From Acidimicrobiales bacterium (GTDB lineage Bacteria; Actinomycetota; Acidimicrobiia; Acidimicrobiales; Ilumatobacteraceae), in contig JAURCL010000002.1 of NCBI GenBank assembly GCA_030828465.1, positions 40,636 to 104,635 on the forward strand: a stretch of 64,000 nucleotides of DNA. Reading direction: 5' to 3'. The notes beneath the pieces are model-generated. The model was not told the DNA's origin, ran no database searches, and saw only the letters and a program-made list of their open reading frames with translations. Positions 28,268 through 37,610 of the stretch are shown piece after piece. How positions within the stretch are numbered: position 1 is the stretch's first letter; the number at the start of each line of letters is the position of its first letter. The position numbers and the translations under genes are program-made.

Positions 28268-29011
28268 TCAGACCGCGGCCATCGCCGCGCCGACGACACC
28301 GGCATGGTTCGCCATCGAGGCAATCACGGTCTCGAAGCGGGTGTCGATGCGGTGGAACCAGCGTTCCGGTTCGCGGCTCACCCCGCCACCGAGGATCACC
28401 ATGTCCGGCGAGAACAGTCGGTCGACCATCTCGAGGAACTCGCCGACGCGATCGGCCCAGTCCTCCCAAGCGAGATCCTCTCGCTCCATCGCCGAGGCGG
28501 CGGCGTATCGCTCTACTGACTCACCACGGAACTCGAGATGGCCGAATTCGGTGTTCGGCAGGAGCGTCCCGTCCATGAACATGCCCGAGCCGATCCCGGT
28601 TCCGAGGGTCAGCGTGATCACGAGCCCCGATCGGCCGCGCCCCGCCCCGAACGACATCTCAGCGATCCCGGCAGCGTCCGCGTCGTTGACGACCACGACC
28701 GAACGACCAACCGCCTCGGAGAACGTGGAAGCCGCATCGGCCCCCATCCACGAGGCATCGATGTTGGCCGCGCTGTGCACCACTCCCCCTCGCACCACCG
28801 CTGGAAAGGCGACACCGACGGGCCCACCGCCGCCGGTGATGTAGGTGAAGTGACGATCGAGATCGCGCACCACGGTCGCCATCGCCTCAGGGGTTGAGGG
28901 ATGCGGTGTCGGAATTCGGAAGCGCTCGCCGAGGAGGCGGCCGGTGGCGACATCGACTGGCGCCGCTTTCATCCCGGTTCCGCCGATGTCGATTCCGAGG
29001 GCGACGTCCAC
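28268..29011 (-). CDS. ppgK: Polyphosphate glucokinase (ROK family)
   Basis: A 247-residue glucokinase that phosphorylates glucose with inorganic polyphosphate (and often ATP). The N-terminal DIGGTGMK phosphate loop, [10 protein letters not shown] and [11 protein letters not shown] are diagnostic of the actinobacterial PPGK subfamily of ROK kinases. LGGGVS marks the C-terminal nucleotide region. GTG 29011 is 6 nt from TATCGT (complement 29018-29023). The frame continues upstream into menJ but that part is not supported. The product feeds pgi and glycogen metabolism. Confidence 0.92.
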   Translation of the reverse strand: MDVALGIDIGGTGMKAAPVDVATGRLLGERFRIPTPHPSTPEAMATVVRDLDRHFTYITGGGGPVGVAFPAVVRGGVVHSAANIDASWMGADAASTFSEAVGRSVVVVNDADAAGIAEMSFGAGRGRSGLVITLTLGTGIGSGMFMDGTLLPNTEFGHLEFRGESVERYAAASAMEREDLAWEDWADRVGEFLEMVDRLFSPDMVILGGGVSREPERWFHRIDTRFETVIASMANHAGVVGAAMAAV

Positions 29012-29023
29012 GGCGCGACGATA
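29012..29023 (-). promoter_or_regulatory. Leaderless promoter -10 for ppgK
   Basis: TATCGT (29023 to 29018) is 6 nt from the GTG at 29011. It lies between menJ and ppgK, so ppgK may be expressed separately from menJ. Confidence 0.5.
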
Positions 29024-29030
29024 GCGACGC

Positions 29031-30266
29031 TCAGGCCCGCGCGCGGGTGCGCCGCAGCAGCGGATCGGCGATCCCGAGCAGCCGGTCGGCGGCTCGGAGC
29101 ACGCGGCCCGAGGCGCCCGGTGTGTCGGCATCGACGAGGTTGCCCATCACCTGGAGCGTGATCCCAGCGATCGCCTGCGTGCCGACGGCGAGGCGGAGAC
29201 CGGGCCGCAGGAGCGCCGGATGACCGATGACGAAGGCGAACCGGCGTCCGGTGCGCAAGAACGCGTCGAAGCGCTCACCGATCAGACGGTCGTAGACCTC
29301 CGGGGCGGTCGCCGGGTCAGCGAGGAACCGCTCAGCAGCGAGCATTCCCGACTCGAGTCCGTAGTCGATCCCCTCACCGTTCATCGGGTTGACGAGGCCA
29401 GCCGCGTCCCCGATGGCCACCCATCCGGGGCCGTGTCGGCGGACCGTGCTCATCGGGAGCCGCCAGGCCCGCGGGCGCTCGAGATTCGGACCGAGCGACC
29501 AGGCGTCGCCAACCACGCCTCGGTACGACTCGAGAAGGGTGTTGAGGTTGAGTTTCTTGAACCCCTTCATCGTCGAGAGGGCGCCGACACCGATGTTCAC
29601 GGTGCCATCGCCGCAGGGGAACATCCATCCGTACCCCGGCACCGCTCGACCATCGCTGCCGCGGAGGGTGAGGCAGGCCTCGAGCATGTCTTCGGCGTGT
29701 CGCGGCGTCTCGGCGTAGGTCCTGATCGCGAGACCGAAGGGTTCGTCGGGGTCACGAGTGGCTCCGACCAGTCGGGCGACGGCCCCCGGCGCGCCGGCGG
29801 CCACGACCACCATGCCGGCATCGATCTGCTCAGTCCCCGACGACGACTCGACCGTCACGCCCGTGACGCGGTCGCCATCGAGCATGGGTTGGGCGGTGGA
29901 GGAGAATCGGATATCAGCGCCGGCCTCAGCCGCCGCATCGATCAGTGCCGCGTCGAGTCGCCGGCGCGGCCAGACAGCGCCGTGACCGGGAAACCGCCCA
30001 GACGCCGGCCAGGGCAGTTCGCGGACCTGACGGCCGGCCATCATCCGCAGCCCGGAGATCCGATGCGCGCCGTCGAGGGGGACACCGAGGGCGTCCATCG
30101 CGGCGACCGCGCGAGGGGTGAGTCCGTCACCGCAGATCTTGTCGCGACCGTGCTCACCCTGTTCGAGGAGAACAACCGAGGCGCCACCCCGGGCCGCGGT
30201 CATCGCCGCCGCGGAACCCGCCGGACCACCACCGATGACGGCTACATCGACACGTCGACGGGTCAC
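29031..30266 (-). CDS. menJ: Geranylgeranyl reductase-family FAD enzyme, MenJ-like
   Basis: A 411-residue FAD-dependent reductase. The N-terminal [10 protein letters not shown] binds [13 protein letters not shown] is the family motif near residue 42, and [15 protein letters not shown] closes the cofactor site. Homologues saturate isoprenoid chains; in mycobacteria MenJ reduces one double bond of menaquinone-9. A role in menaquinone or membrane isoprenoid reduction is inferred. The start overlaps the chorismate mutase stop by 4 nt. Confidence 0.84.
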   Translation of the reverse strand: MTRRRVDVAVIGGGPAGSAAAMTAARGGASVVLLEQGEHGRDKICGDGLTPRAVAAMDALGVPLDGAHRISGLRMMAGRQVRELPWPASGRFPGHGAVWPRRRLDAALIDAAAEAGADIRFSSTAQPMLDGDRVTGVTVESSSGTEQIDAGMVVVAAGAPGAVARLVGATRDPDEPFGLAIRTYAETPRHAEDMLEACLTLRGSDGRAVPGYGWMFPCGDGTVNIGVGALSTMKGFKKLNLNTLLESYRGVVGDAWSLGPNLERPRAWRLPMSTVRRHGPGWVAIGDAAGLVNPMNGEGIDYGLESGMLAAERFLADPATAPEVYDRLIGERFDAFLRTGRRFAFVIGHPALLRPGLRLAVGTQAIAGITLQVMGNLVDADTPGASGRVLRAADRLLGIADPLLRRTRARA

Positions 30267-30574
30267 GGCGTTTCGGCGGGCGCGCCGGACGGATCAGCCT
30301 CCGCGATCCGGCGGTGGTGCTGAATGACCTCAGCCACCACGAAACGCAGGAACTTCTCGGTGAAGGCCGGGTCAAGTCCGGCCTCCTCGGCAAGGGAGCG
30401 CAGCCGCGCCACCTGCTCACGTTCCCGCTGCTCGTCGGCTGGAGGGAGGCCGACTGCCGCCTTGTGCTCGCCGACGGCCTTGGTGATCTTGAACCGTTCA
30501 GCGAGCATGTGCACCACGGCGGCGTCGATGTTGTCGATACTCGCCCTGAGGCTCTCGAGTCGATCGTCACTCAT
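30263..30574 (-). CDS. Chorismate mutase (AroQ type)
   Basis: A 103-residue all-helical AroQ-fold chorismate mutase converting chorismate to prephenate for Phe/Tyr synthesis. It has the N-terminal LRASIDNIDAAVVHMLAERF, a Lys in TKAVGEHKAA and a Glu/Gln-rich C-terminal helix. There is no secretion signal, so it acts in the cytoplasm. It overlaps menJ (ATGA), linking the shikimate-derived and quinone steps in one transcript. Confidence 0.87.
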   Translation of the reverse strand: MSDDRLESLRASIDNIDAAVVHMLAERFKITKAVGEHKAAVGLPPADEQREREQVARLRSLAEEAGLDPAFTEKFLRFVVAEVIQHHRRIAEADPSGAPAETP

Positions 30575-30682
30575 CAGTCATCCACCGTCGCCATCCCCGG
30601 CATCTCCGGGGGTGACCCGACGCTACCGGAGGCCGAGACCGGGTGCCCCTCCCAGCCCCCGATCCGTCGGGCCGCCGACGGT

Positions 30683-30694
30683 TATGGTTCGGGC
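30683..30694 (+). promoter_or_regulatory. Leaderless promoter -10 for the hydroxyacid dehydrogenase
   Basis: TATGGT (30683-30688) is 6 nt from the GTG at 30695. No SD is present. Confidence 0.5.
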
Positions 30695-31612
30695 GTGAGC
30701 GCGCTGCCGGTGGTCTATTTCGACACCCCACTCCCCGACGCCTATCGCGATCTCGTCGACGGACGCCTCGAGGTGGTCGGGCCCGACTCGGGACTCGAAA
30801 CGGCGGTCGCGGTCATCGCCGGGGCGAGGGTCCACTGGAACGGCGAGTTGCTCGACACGGCACCCTCAGTGCGGGTCGTGTCTCGTACCGGTATCGGCTA
30901 CGACAACGTCGACGTGGCAGCCGCCACCGAACGCGGAGTCATCGTGTGTAACGCGCCGGAGGCCCCATCGGTGTCCACCGCCGAGCACACCGTTGCCCTC
31001 CTGATGGCCGTGACGAAGCATCTCCGGACAACGACGGCGATGGCGGATCGAGGCGAGAAAGCCCCGTCGGTCGGGATCGCTCTCGAACTGGACGGGCGGC
31101 GACTCGGTCTCGTCGGACTCGGGCGCATCGCCCGCCGGGTGGCGGCGGCCGCGTCCGCCCTCGGTATGGAGGTCGTCGCCCACGACCCGTTCATCGACGC
31201 CGAGATGGTCGACGGTGTTCGACTGGTCGGACTCGACGAGGTGTTCTCCGACTCCGATGTCGTATCGCTCCACGCCCCCGGTGGTGAGGCCACCCGCCAT
31301 CTCGTCGACGCCGGCCGACTCGCGTCGATGCGCCGCGGCGCCTATCTGGTGAACTGCGCCCGAGGGAGCCTGGTCGACCAAGAGGCCTTGCTCGCGGCGC
31401 TCGACTCAGGCCAACTCGCGGGAGCTGCCCTCGATGTCACCGAACCCGAACCGCTGCCTGCTGGCCATCCACTCCTCGGTCGCGAGGATGTGCTGGTCAC
31501 GCCCCATGTCGCCTCATCCACCGCGGCGGGCCGGCGGCGCCTCTACGAGCACGCCATCGACAACGCGCTTGCCGTCCTCGAGGGGCGCCCGGCGACCACC
31601 GTCACGCGATGA
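30695..31612 (+). CDS. D-2-hydroxyacid dehydrogenase, NAD-binding
   Basis: A 305-residue dehydrogenase of the D-isomer-specific family. The NAD site is GLVGLGRIARRVA. The catalytic residues are the Arg in VNCARGSLVD, the Glu in DVTEPEPLP and the His in TPHVASST. Substrates could be glyoxylate, hydroxypyruvate, 3-phosphoglycerate or a 2-keto sugar acid. There is no ACT domain, which argues against a full SerA. It lies 39 bp upstream of an HpcH/HpaI aldolase, suggesting a joint role in 2-oxo acid catabolism. Confidence 0.85.
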   Translation: MSALPVVYFDTPLPDAYRDLVDGRLEVVGPDSGLETAVAVIAGARVHWNGELLDTAPSVRVVSRTGIGYDNVDVAAATERGVIVCNAPEAPSVSTAEHTVALLMAVTKHLRTTTAMADRGEKAPSVGIALELDGRRLGLVGLGRIARRVAAAASALGMEVVAHDPFIDAEMVDGVRLVGLDEVFSDSDVVSLHAPGGEATRHLVDAGRLASMRRGAYLVNCARGSLVDQEALLAALDSGQLAGAALDVTEPEPLPAGHPLLGREDVLVTPHVASSTAAGRRRLYEHAIDNALAVLEGRPATTVTR

Positions 31613-31651
31613 CGGCCGACCCATGATCCGCGCGCAGAGAAACGGAGCGAT

Positions 31652-32461
31652 ATGACCGACCACGGAAGAACCCCGGCGACGAGCCTTCGGCAGCGCTGGG
31701 CGGCCGGAGAGGAGACCCTCGGCGCCTGGCTGACGCTCGCCAATACCCACAGCGCGGAGGCGGTGGCGACGATGGGCTTCGCGTTCGTCTGCGTCGACAC
31801 CCAGCACGGGCTGATCGACCACGCGGCGGCGATGGGCATGGCGCAGGCGATCGACCTCGCCGGTGGCCACCCGATCGCCCGCGTGCCCTGGAACGAGCCC
31901 GGCATCATCGGCCGGACACTCGATGCTGGCTTCCATGGTGTCGTCGTGCCGATGGTCAACGATGCCGAGGCAGCTGCCGCGGTGGTGGACGCCGTCCGCT
32001 ACGCCCCAGCGGGGTCACGCAGTTGGGGTCCGAACGGGTCGCTCCTCCGCAATCCCGACTACCGGTCCTGGGCGACCGAGAACGTCGCCGTGATCCCGAT
32101 GATCGAGACGGTCGAGGCGATCGGGAACCTCGACGAGATTCTCTCAACGCCGGGCATCGATGCCGTCTACGTCGGCCCGGCCGACCTCGGCATCACGATG
32201 GGGCTCGGCCCGACCGGCTCCGACGGAAACGAGACCTTCGACAACGCCCTCGCCGCCGTGGTCGACGCCTGTCGGCGCCACGGTGTCGTCCCAGGGATTC
32301 ACGCGACCGCCACCCTCGCCGCCCGACGCCGCGAGCAGGGATTCCGGATGATCACCGTCTCCAACGACCTGCTCTCCATCAAGTCGACGATGCCGGAGGA
32401 TCTCGCCGTGGCCTCCGGCGGCGCGGGCTCAGCGGGAGACGGCTCGGAGCGCCTCTACTGA
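31652..32461 (+). CDS. HpcH/HpaI-family aldolase
   Basis: A 269-residue class II pyruvate aldolase. Motifs are VCVDTQHGLIDH (catalytic His), VPMVNDAEAA, PMIETVEAIGNLDEIL with a metal-ligand Glu, and VGPADLGITMG. Relatives cleave 4-hydroxy-2-oxoheptanedioate or 2-keto-3-deoxy sugar acids to pyruvate plus an aldehyde. ATG 31652 has a GGAG ribosome site. It is probably co-transcribed with the dehydrogenase. Its 3' end overlaps prmC by 7 bp in convergent orientation. Confidence 0.86.
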   Translation: MTDHGRTPATSLRQRWAAGEETLGAWLTLANTHSAEAVATMGFAFVCVDTQHGLIDHAAAMGMAQAIDLAGGHPIARVPWNEPGIIGRTLDAGFHGVVVPMVNDAEAAAAVVDAVRYAPAGSRSWGPNGSLLRNPDYRSWATENVAVIPMIETVEAIGNLDEILSTPGIDAVYVGPADLGITMGLGPTGSDGNETFDNALAAVVDACRRHGVVPGIHATATLAARRREQGFRMITVSNDLLSIKSTMPEDLAVASGGAGSAGDGSERLY

Positions 32462-33309
32462 GCGCAGCGGGCAACGAGAATCCGATCGTGCCCGGCAGGG
32501 TCGGCCTCCACCGAGACCTCCACAAGGCCGACTGAGCGGGCGATTTCGGCGACAGCGACGCCTTGATCCGACCCGATCTCGCACACCAGCCACCCTCCGC
32601 GCCGAAGGTGGGAGGACGCTCCCGAGATGATCTCCCGCAGGTCGTCGAGCCCGTCCGGTCCAGCGAAGAGCGCCCGCGAGGGCTCCCATTCGAGGACCTC
32701 GGCGTCAAGTTGCGCGTCACCCACGGCGACGTAGGGCGGATTCGAGACGATGACGTCGGCGCGGAGACTCTCGGGTAGGGCGTCGAACCAGCGGCCCTCC
32801 GCGATGGTCACGTTGCGGGCGGCCCGACCGATACCGGCCAGATTCGCCCTCGCGACCTCGAGCGCCTCGGGATCGACATCGGTCAGCCACACCGCGGTCC
32901 CGTCGAGGGGAAGCTCGTCGGCGATCGCGAGGCCGATCGCCCCGGATCCCGTCCCGAGATCGACCACGAGGCGATCACCGTCGATCTCGAGCGCCAAGTC
33001 GATAGCTCGGCCGGCCACCCATTCCGTCTCGGGTCTCGGGATGAGCACCCGTCGATCGACGGCGAGGTCGAGGCGCCGGAACGACCACTCGCCGAGCACG
33101 TACTGAAGCGGCTCGCCGAAGCGTCGCCGGGCGACCATCGCGTCGAGGTGAGCCACCATGCGCTCGGTCACCGTCTCATGCAGGATCTCCGTGAGCGGAC
33201 GGTGAGCGAAAGCGACCTCGCAGATCCAACGGGCCTCGGCGGCGTCACCGAGCACCTCCTCGGTGGAGGCGCGCAACGAGGCGACCGTCGGCAGATCGCC
33301 AGCCACCAC
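32455..33309 (-). CDS. prmC: Release factor glutamine N5-methyltransferase
   Basis: A 284-residue SAM-dependent methyltransferase that methylates the Gln of the GGQ motif in release factors. It has an N-terminal helical domain, then VVDLGTGSGAIGLAIA (SAM site) and VSNPPYVAVGD (the NPPY catalytic motif). GTG 33309 starts directly at the end of prfA, whose product is its substrate. This prfA-prmC pairing is conserved in bacteria. Confidence 0.93.
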   Translation of the reverse strand: MVAGDLPTVASLRASTEEVLGDAAEARWICEVAFAHRPLTEILHETVTERMVAHLDAMVARRRFGEPLQYVLGEWSFRRLDLAVDRRVLIPRPETEWVAGRAIDLALEIDGDRLVVDLGTGSGAIGLAIADELPLDGTAVWLTDVDPEALEVARANLAGIGRAARNVTIAEGRWFDALPESLRADVIVSNPPYVAVGDAQLDAEVLEWEPSRALFAGPDGLDDLREIISGASSHLRRGGWLVCEIGSDQGVAVAEIARSVGLVEVSVEADPAGHDRILVARCAQ

Positions 33310-34404
33310 TCAGGCCCCGCCCTCAGCGAGGAGCCGTTCCCCCTCATCGGCGATCAGCGCGTCAACGACCGGATCGAGATCGCCCGCGAGCACTTCCGGA
33401 AGGCGATGGACCGTCAGACCGATGCGGTGGTCGGTGACCCGGCCCTCCTTGAAGTTGTAGGTGCGGATCTTCTCGCTTCGGCCTCCGCCACCCACCTGGG
33501 ACCGGCGGTCGGCCGAGCGCTCACCGTCCACCCGGGAGCGCTCGAGTTCGTACACCCGCGACCGAAGCACCTGCAGAGCGCGCGCGCGGTTCTGGAGTTG
33601 GCTTCGTTGATCCTGCATCGTGACGACGATCCCAGTCGGTCGATGGGTGATGCGCACTGCCGAGTCGGTCGTGTTGACGTGCTGGCCGCCCGCCCCCGAC
33701 GACCGGTAGACGTCGATATCCAGATCAGCGTCGTCGATACGCACGTCAACCTCGTCGGCCTCGGGGAGCACGGCCACGGTGGCCGATGACGTGTGCACGC
33801 GACCCTGGCTCTCGGTGACGGGCACCCGTTGCACCCGATGAGGGCCTCCCTCATGCTTCAGGCGACGCCAGGCATCGTCACCGCGAAACACGAGGGTGAC
33901 CTGGTTGACCCCTCCGAGATCGCTCCCGTCGTGATCGAGCACCTCCACGCCCCATCCGCGACGTTGGGCGTAGGCGCGGTACATCGCGAGAAGGTCACCG
34001 GCGAACAGGTTGGCCTCCTCGCCGCCTTCGGCGCCCCGGATCTCCATGATCACGGCTCGTCCGGCATCGGGGTCGGGTGGAATAAGCAAGGCGCGCATCT
34101 CTCGGGTGAGCGCTCCGAGTCGGTCGCGTGCGATGTCGATCTCGTCGGCGAGTTGGCCGCGTTCGACGTCGTCGGCTGACTCGATGAGTGACTCCGCAGC
34201 GGCGAGATCACCGATCAATCGGTCGTGCTCGGCGAGGGCGGCCACCACCGGCTCAAGTGCCCGATAGCGGCGCGCCACCTCGACCAGGCGCGCGGGGTCC
34301 GAGGCGGTCGCCGGATCCGCGAGCCTCGCCTCAAGTTCGCGGTACTCGTCGGCGAGCACCGCGAGACGAGCGATCACCGCCTCAGAGTGACTGGGGGAAC
34401 TCAT
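33310..34404 (-). CDS. prfA: Peptide chain release factor 1
   Basis: A 364-residue RF1, recognising UAA and [16 protein letters not shown] contains the PxT anticodon-like motif of RF1, and [16 protein letters not shown] carries the universal GGQ. The N-terminal helical domain occupies roughly residues 1-100. ATG 34404 overlaps the stop of the upstream unknown gene (ATGA). Longer upstream reading is antisense-like and unsupported. Confidence 0.95.
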   Translation of the reverse strand: MSSPSHSEAVIARLAVLADEYRELEARLADPATASDPARLVEVARRYRALEPVVAALAEHDRLIGDLAAAESLIESADDVERGQLADEIDIARDRLGALTREMRALLIPPDPDAGRAVIMEIRGAEGGEEANLFAGDLLAMYRAYAQRRGWGVEVLDHDGSDLGGVNQVTLVFRGDDAWRRLKHEGGPHRVQRVPVTESQGRVHTSSATVAVLPEADEVDVRIDDADLDIDVYRSSGAGGQHVNTTDSAVRITHRPTGIVVTMQDQRSQLQNRARALQVLRSRVYELERSRVDGERSADRRSQVGGGGRSEKIRTYNFKEGRVTDHRIGLTVHRLPEVLAGDLDPVVDALIADEGERLLAEGGA

Positions 34405-35387
34405 CGGAACTCCAGGATCTGAACGGGGGCGACAGCGGCAGCCGCGAGGCGATCGAGCACTGGAATATGATTGCGGCTCGGGACGACCACGGTGAGCGCC
34501 GGGTCGGAGATCTCGCCTGAGGAGATCATCGCGTCGAGGGTGTCGAGAGCGTCGGGCATCGCCCCGAGATCGACACCGGTGGTGCACGCGAAGAGTCGCC
34601 CGCCGCCGATGAGCATCACCGGTCCCGCGTCGACCGCCCCGATGGGCGCGACGGCGGATCCGGTAAGAGCGAGGTTGCCGACCCCGGCCGCTGCCGGGTT
34701 GGCGCGAAGCTCAGAGGCGAGATACCCCTCGGGCGACATCGTGTTGAACGGATGGGGCCGAGCGCCATCGACTCGGTGTTCGGCAACGGCGCGCACTACG
34801 CGGGCGAGCGCGGCCTCGGGCACCTCGCCGATGTGGAGCTCCCGGAACGCCTCTCGGTCGTTGGCTCCGACCCCGACCTCGAGTCGCGCCCCGTCGTCGC
34901 CGTCGATCACCCTCGCGACCTCAAGGCCCCGGAACTGAGCGGTCAACGCGCCGTGGGTCACCACGGGTTCGGCACCGGCCACCGTGATCGCCTCGGTGAA
35001 CGCAAGGTGCGCTTCGGGCACGGTCGGAGCGCTGAGATGGGCGGCGGGTTCGACGGCCACCGGCGTCCGCTCATCAAGGTGGCGAACCGAGATCGTGAGG
35101 TTCCACTGCCGGGCTCGGCGGGCGACGATCGGAGCCGCATCTTCAGCGCCTACCAGGATCTCAAGCCGTTCGGCCCCTTCGCGCAGCGCGAGGGCGATCA
35201 CGGATCCGATCGCTCGATGGGGACGCTCGTCGAGCCGACACCACAGGGTGTCGCCGCGCACGAGCCAGGCTCCGCCGGGCACGTCGGATGCGACGAGTTC
35301 GCCGTGATCTCCGGTGAGGTCAGCCACGACTGCCCGCAGCGACAGTCTGAGGAGCTGCTGGCGACGGTCGGGGGCGGTGGCGCTCAC
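34401..35387 (-). CDS. Unknown protein between rpmE and prfA
   Basis: 328 residues, not recognised. It is a soluble alpha/beta protein with no signal peptide or membrane segments. The N-terminal half includes [23 protein letters not shown]; the middle has [21 protein letters not shown]; near the end is [21 protein letters not shown]. The start GTG 35387 follows a GGAG 10 nt after rpmE. In other actinobacteria rpmE is usually followed directly by prfA, so this is an insertion into a conserved translation block. Overlap with prfA implies co-translation. Confidence 0.7.
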   Translation of the reverse strand: MSATAPDRRQQLLRLSLRAVVADLTGDHGELVASDVPGGAWLVRGDTLWCRLDERPHRAIGSVIALALREGAERLEILVGAEDAAPIVARRARQWNLTISVRHLDERTPVAVEPAAHLSAPTVPEAHLAFTEAITVAGAEPVVTHGALTAQFRGLEVARVIDGDDGARLEVGVGANDREAFRELHIGEVPEAALARVVRAVAEHRVDGARPHPFNTMSPEGYLASELRANPAAAGVGNLALTGSAVAPIGAVDAGPVMLIGGGRLFACTTGVDLGAMPDALDTLDAMISSGEISDPALTVVVPSRNHIPVLDRLAAAAVAPVQILEFR

Positions 35388-35397
35388 CGCTCCGCGG

Positions 35398-35610
35398 TCA
35401 CTTCTTGTCGCGGCGGCCGTAGCGCTTGTTGAAGCGCTCGACGCGACCACCCGAGTCGACGAGCTTCTGCTTGCCGGTGAAGAACGGGTGGCACTCGTTG
35501 CAGAGTTCGAGCGAGATCTCGCCACGGAGGGTCGAACGGGTCTCGAAGGTGTTGCCGCAGGTGCAGCGGACCGAGATCGTGTCGTAGTTGGGGTGCGTGT
35601 CAGCCTTCAT
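35398..35610 (-). CDS. rpmE: 50S ribosomal protein L31 (zinc-binding form)
   Basis: A 70-residue L31 with the four zinc-binding Cys of the C+ type (Cys16, Cys18, Cys37, Cys40; CTC and CNEC). ATG 35610 has the ribosome site CAGGAG. It lies 60 bp downstream of rho, as in most actinobacteria. The presence of Zur and zinc uptake genes nearby is coincidental in position, since no Zur box precedes this gene. Confidence 0.97.
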   Translation of the reverse strand: MKADTHPNYDTISVRCTCGNTFETRSTLRGEISLELCNECHPFFTGKQKLVDSGGRVERFNKRYGRRDKK

Positions 35611-35670
35611 GTCAACTCCTGCCGTACGGACGGCGAAATGGTATCGGGGCGCTGGGGTGGATGCTCCGGG

Positions 35671-37380
35671 TCACATACCCGGCTGCTTGGCCACCTCGGC
35701 GAGGAACTCGTCGTTGGACCGGAAGGTCTTCAGGCGGTCGACCAGCAGCTCGAGGCCGGGGGCCGCGTTGCCGTCGGCGGCGAGACCTGAGAGCACGCGC
35801 CGGAGTTTCCAGACCATCTGGAGCTGTTTGCGGTCGAAGAGCAACTCCTCGTGGCGGGTGCTGGAGGCGTCGACGTCGATCGCCGGGTAGATCCGACGCT
35901 CGGCCATACGGCGGTCGAGACGCAACTCCATGTTGCCGGTGCCCTTGAACTCCTCGAAGACGGCTTCGTCCATTCGCGAGTTCGTCTCGACCAGGGCGGT
36001 CGCGAGGATGGTGAGCGAGCCGCCCTCCTCGATGTTGCGCGCGGCGCCGAAGAAGCGCTTGGGCGGGTAGAGCGCACCGGCATCAATACCGCCGGAGAGG
36101 ATCCGGCCGCTCGCTGGGGCGGCGAGGTTGTACGCGCGGCTGAGGCGGGTGATGCCGTCGAGGATGACCACGACGTCCTCGCCGTATTCGACCATCCGCT
36201 TCGCCTTCTCGATGGCCATCTCCGCCACCTGGGTGTGCTGGTCGCTCGGCTTGTCGAAGGTCGATGCGATCACCTCGCCGCGGACGTGCCGCTGCATGTC
36301 GGTGACCTCCTCGGGCCGCTCGTCGATCAGGAGGACGATGAGTCGGACCTCGGGGCTGTTCCGCTCAATCGAGGTCGCGATCGTCTTCATGATCGTGGTC
36401 TTGCCGGCCTTGGGGGGCGAGACGATAAGACCGCGCTGCCCCTTGCCGATGGGACAGATCAGATCGATGATCCGCGAGGTCATGTTGGTGGGATCGTCGG
36501 GATCCTCCATGCGGAGTTTCGCGTCGGGGAAGAGCGCGGTCATGTCCTCGAACTTCGGCCGCTTCTTCGCCTCCTCGGGCTTGCGGTCGTTGATGGTGTG
36601 GATCTCGAGGAGCGCGGGATTCTTCTCGTTCCGTCCGGCGGGACGCATGAGCCCGATGACGTGGTCACCCTTGCGGAGACCGAACTGGCGAGAGAGCCGC
36701 ACAGGGACGTAGGCGTCCTGTTTGGAGGCCAGATAGTTGTTGACTCGGATGAACCCGTAGCCCTCATCGCGCATGTCGACGTAGCCATCGACCTTGACGG
36801 GCTCGTTGCTGGTGGGCTGCTGTTCGTCATCGTCCTCGAAAACCTCGCGGTCCTCGCCCTGGGGGCCCTCGAACCCGCGCTGGCCGGTGCCGCCCTTGCG
36901 GCGACGGCGGCGGCGCTTGTTGCGGCTCTCGCTGTCATCGCGCTGGCCCTCCCGATTCTGCTGCCCGTCGCGGTTCTGGCCGTCGCGATGTTGCTGACCG
37001 TCCCGGTTCTGCTGGCCGCGTGACTGGTCGCGACCCTGTCCTGACGGCCGCGGACCACGCTGGTCACCCGATGTCCGATCACCGTCGACCTCCCGAGCGC
37101 GGAGCCCAGCCGCCGCGGGGTCACCGTCATCAGCGAGTTCGACCTCCCAAGCTGCGGGCGGTTCAGGATCACCGTCCGAGACTGCCTCGGGCGCGGGCGC
37201 GGGGGCCGGGGCAGGCGACGGAGCGCTCGACGAGTCGGATGTCGTGTCGAGGATCTGCTCGATGATCTCCGACTTCTTGAGTCGGGCCGAGGCCTTCAGA
37301 CCGAGCGCCTTGGCGATCGCCAGGAGCTGCTCCTTGTCTTTGGTCTCGAGAGCGGATTGTTCGAGTGCCTGTGCGGTCAC
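35671..37380 (-). CDS. rho: Transcription termination factor Rho with disordered insert
   Basis: A 569-residue Rho. In order: the N-terminal Rho_N helix domain ([21 protein letters not shown]), a Pro/Ala linker, a long Arg/Asn/Gln/Gly/Asp-rich insert (about residues 95-190, with repeated NRDGQQ), the cold-shock RNA-binding domain (YGFIRVNN) and the RecA-type ATPase with PPKAGKTT and [13 protein letters not shown]. Large inserts at this position are typical of actinobacterial Rho. GTG 37380 has AAGGAAGG upstream. A separate leader ORF ends on this start codon. Confidence 0.95.
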   Translation of the reverse strand: MTAQALEQSALETKDKEQLLAIAKALGLKASARLKKSEIIEQILDTTSDSSSAPSPAPAPAPAPEAVSDGDPEPPAAWEVELADDGDPAAAGLRAREVDGDRTSGDQRGPRPSGQGRDQSRGQQNRDGQQHRDGQNRDGQQNREGQRDDSESRNKRRRRRRKGGTGQRGFEGPQGEDREVFEDDDEQQPTSNEPVKVDGYVDMRDEGYGFIRVNNYLASKQDAYVPVRLSRQFGLRKGDHVIGLMRPAGRNEKNPALLEIHTINDRKPEEAKKRPKFEDMTALFPDAKLRMEDPDDPTNMTSRIIDLICPIGKGQRGLIVSPPKAGKTTIMKTIATSIERNSPEVRLIVLLIDERPEEVTDMQRHVRGEVIASTFDKPSDQHTQVAEMAIEKAKRMVEYGEDVVVILDGITRLSRAYNLAAPASGRILSGGIDAGALYPPKRFFGAARNIEEGGSLTILATALVETNSRMDEAVFEEFKGTGNMELRLDRRMAERRIYPAIDVDASSTRHEELLFDRKQLQMVWKLRRVLSGLAADGNAAPGLELLVDRLKTFRSNDEFLAEVAKQPGM

Positions 37381-37562
37381 GGGTCACCTTCCTTGTTCCC
37401 TGATCGGAACGTCTGGATACTCGCCACCCGGCGGTGGACAGCCGGCGGGTCGCGATCGCGGACCACCGACGTGAGGAACTCACCAGGGAGGAGTTGCCCG
37501 ATCCGAGGAAACGGCGACTGCCGAAACCTGATGGAACTCGGGGCGGGTTCGCCGGGAGACAT
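37377..37562 (-). CDS. Possible rho leader ORF (61 codons)
   Basis: An open frame fills the rho 5' leader. ATG 37562 lies 12 nt after a -10 element, and the TGA (37379-37377) overlaps the rho GTG (37380-37378). A TTG at 37574 is an alternative start. The product is basic with no recognised domain. Third-position GC looks lower than in neighbouring genes, so protein function is doubtful. A role as a translated leader that couples to rho or hides Rho-binding RNA is an inference; E. coli rho has a leader peptide, rhoL. Confidence 0.4.
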   Translation of the reverse strand: MSPGEPAPSSIRFRQSPFPRIGQLLPGEFLTSVVRDRDPPAVHRRVASIQTFRSGNKEGDP

Positions 37563-37574
37563 CCCGACGCCCAA

Positions 37575-37603
37575 ACCGTATCACCGACCCGCCGAGGAGA
37601 CAA
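37575..37603 (-). promoter_or_regulatory. rho promoter
   Basis: Read on the minus strand, TTGTCT (37603 to 37598), a 17-bp spacer and TACGGT (37580 to 37575). It lies just downstream of thrC and would give a leader of about 190 nt before the rho start. The remainder of 37381-37574 holds the leader ORF and nothing else I recognise. Confidence 0.6.
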
Positions 37604-37610
37604 TCACCCG

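Noticed and set aside
37381..37610. tRNA or small RNA gene in the thrC-rho gap
   Set aside because: No cloverleaf or CCA end is visible on either strand; the region is explained by a promoter and a leader ORF.
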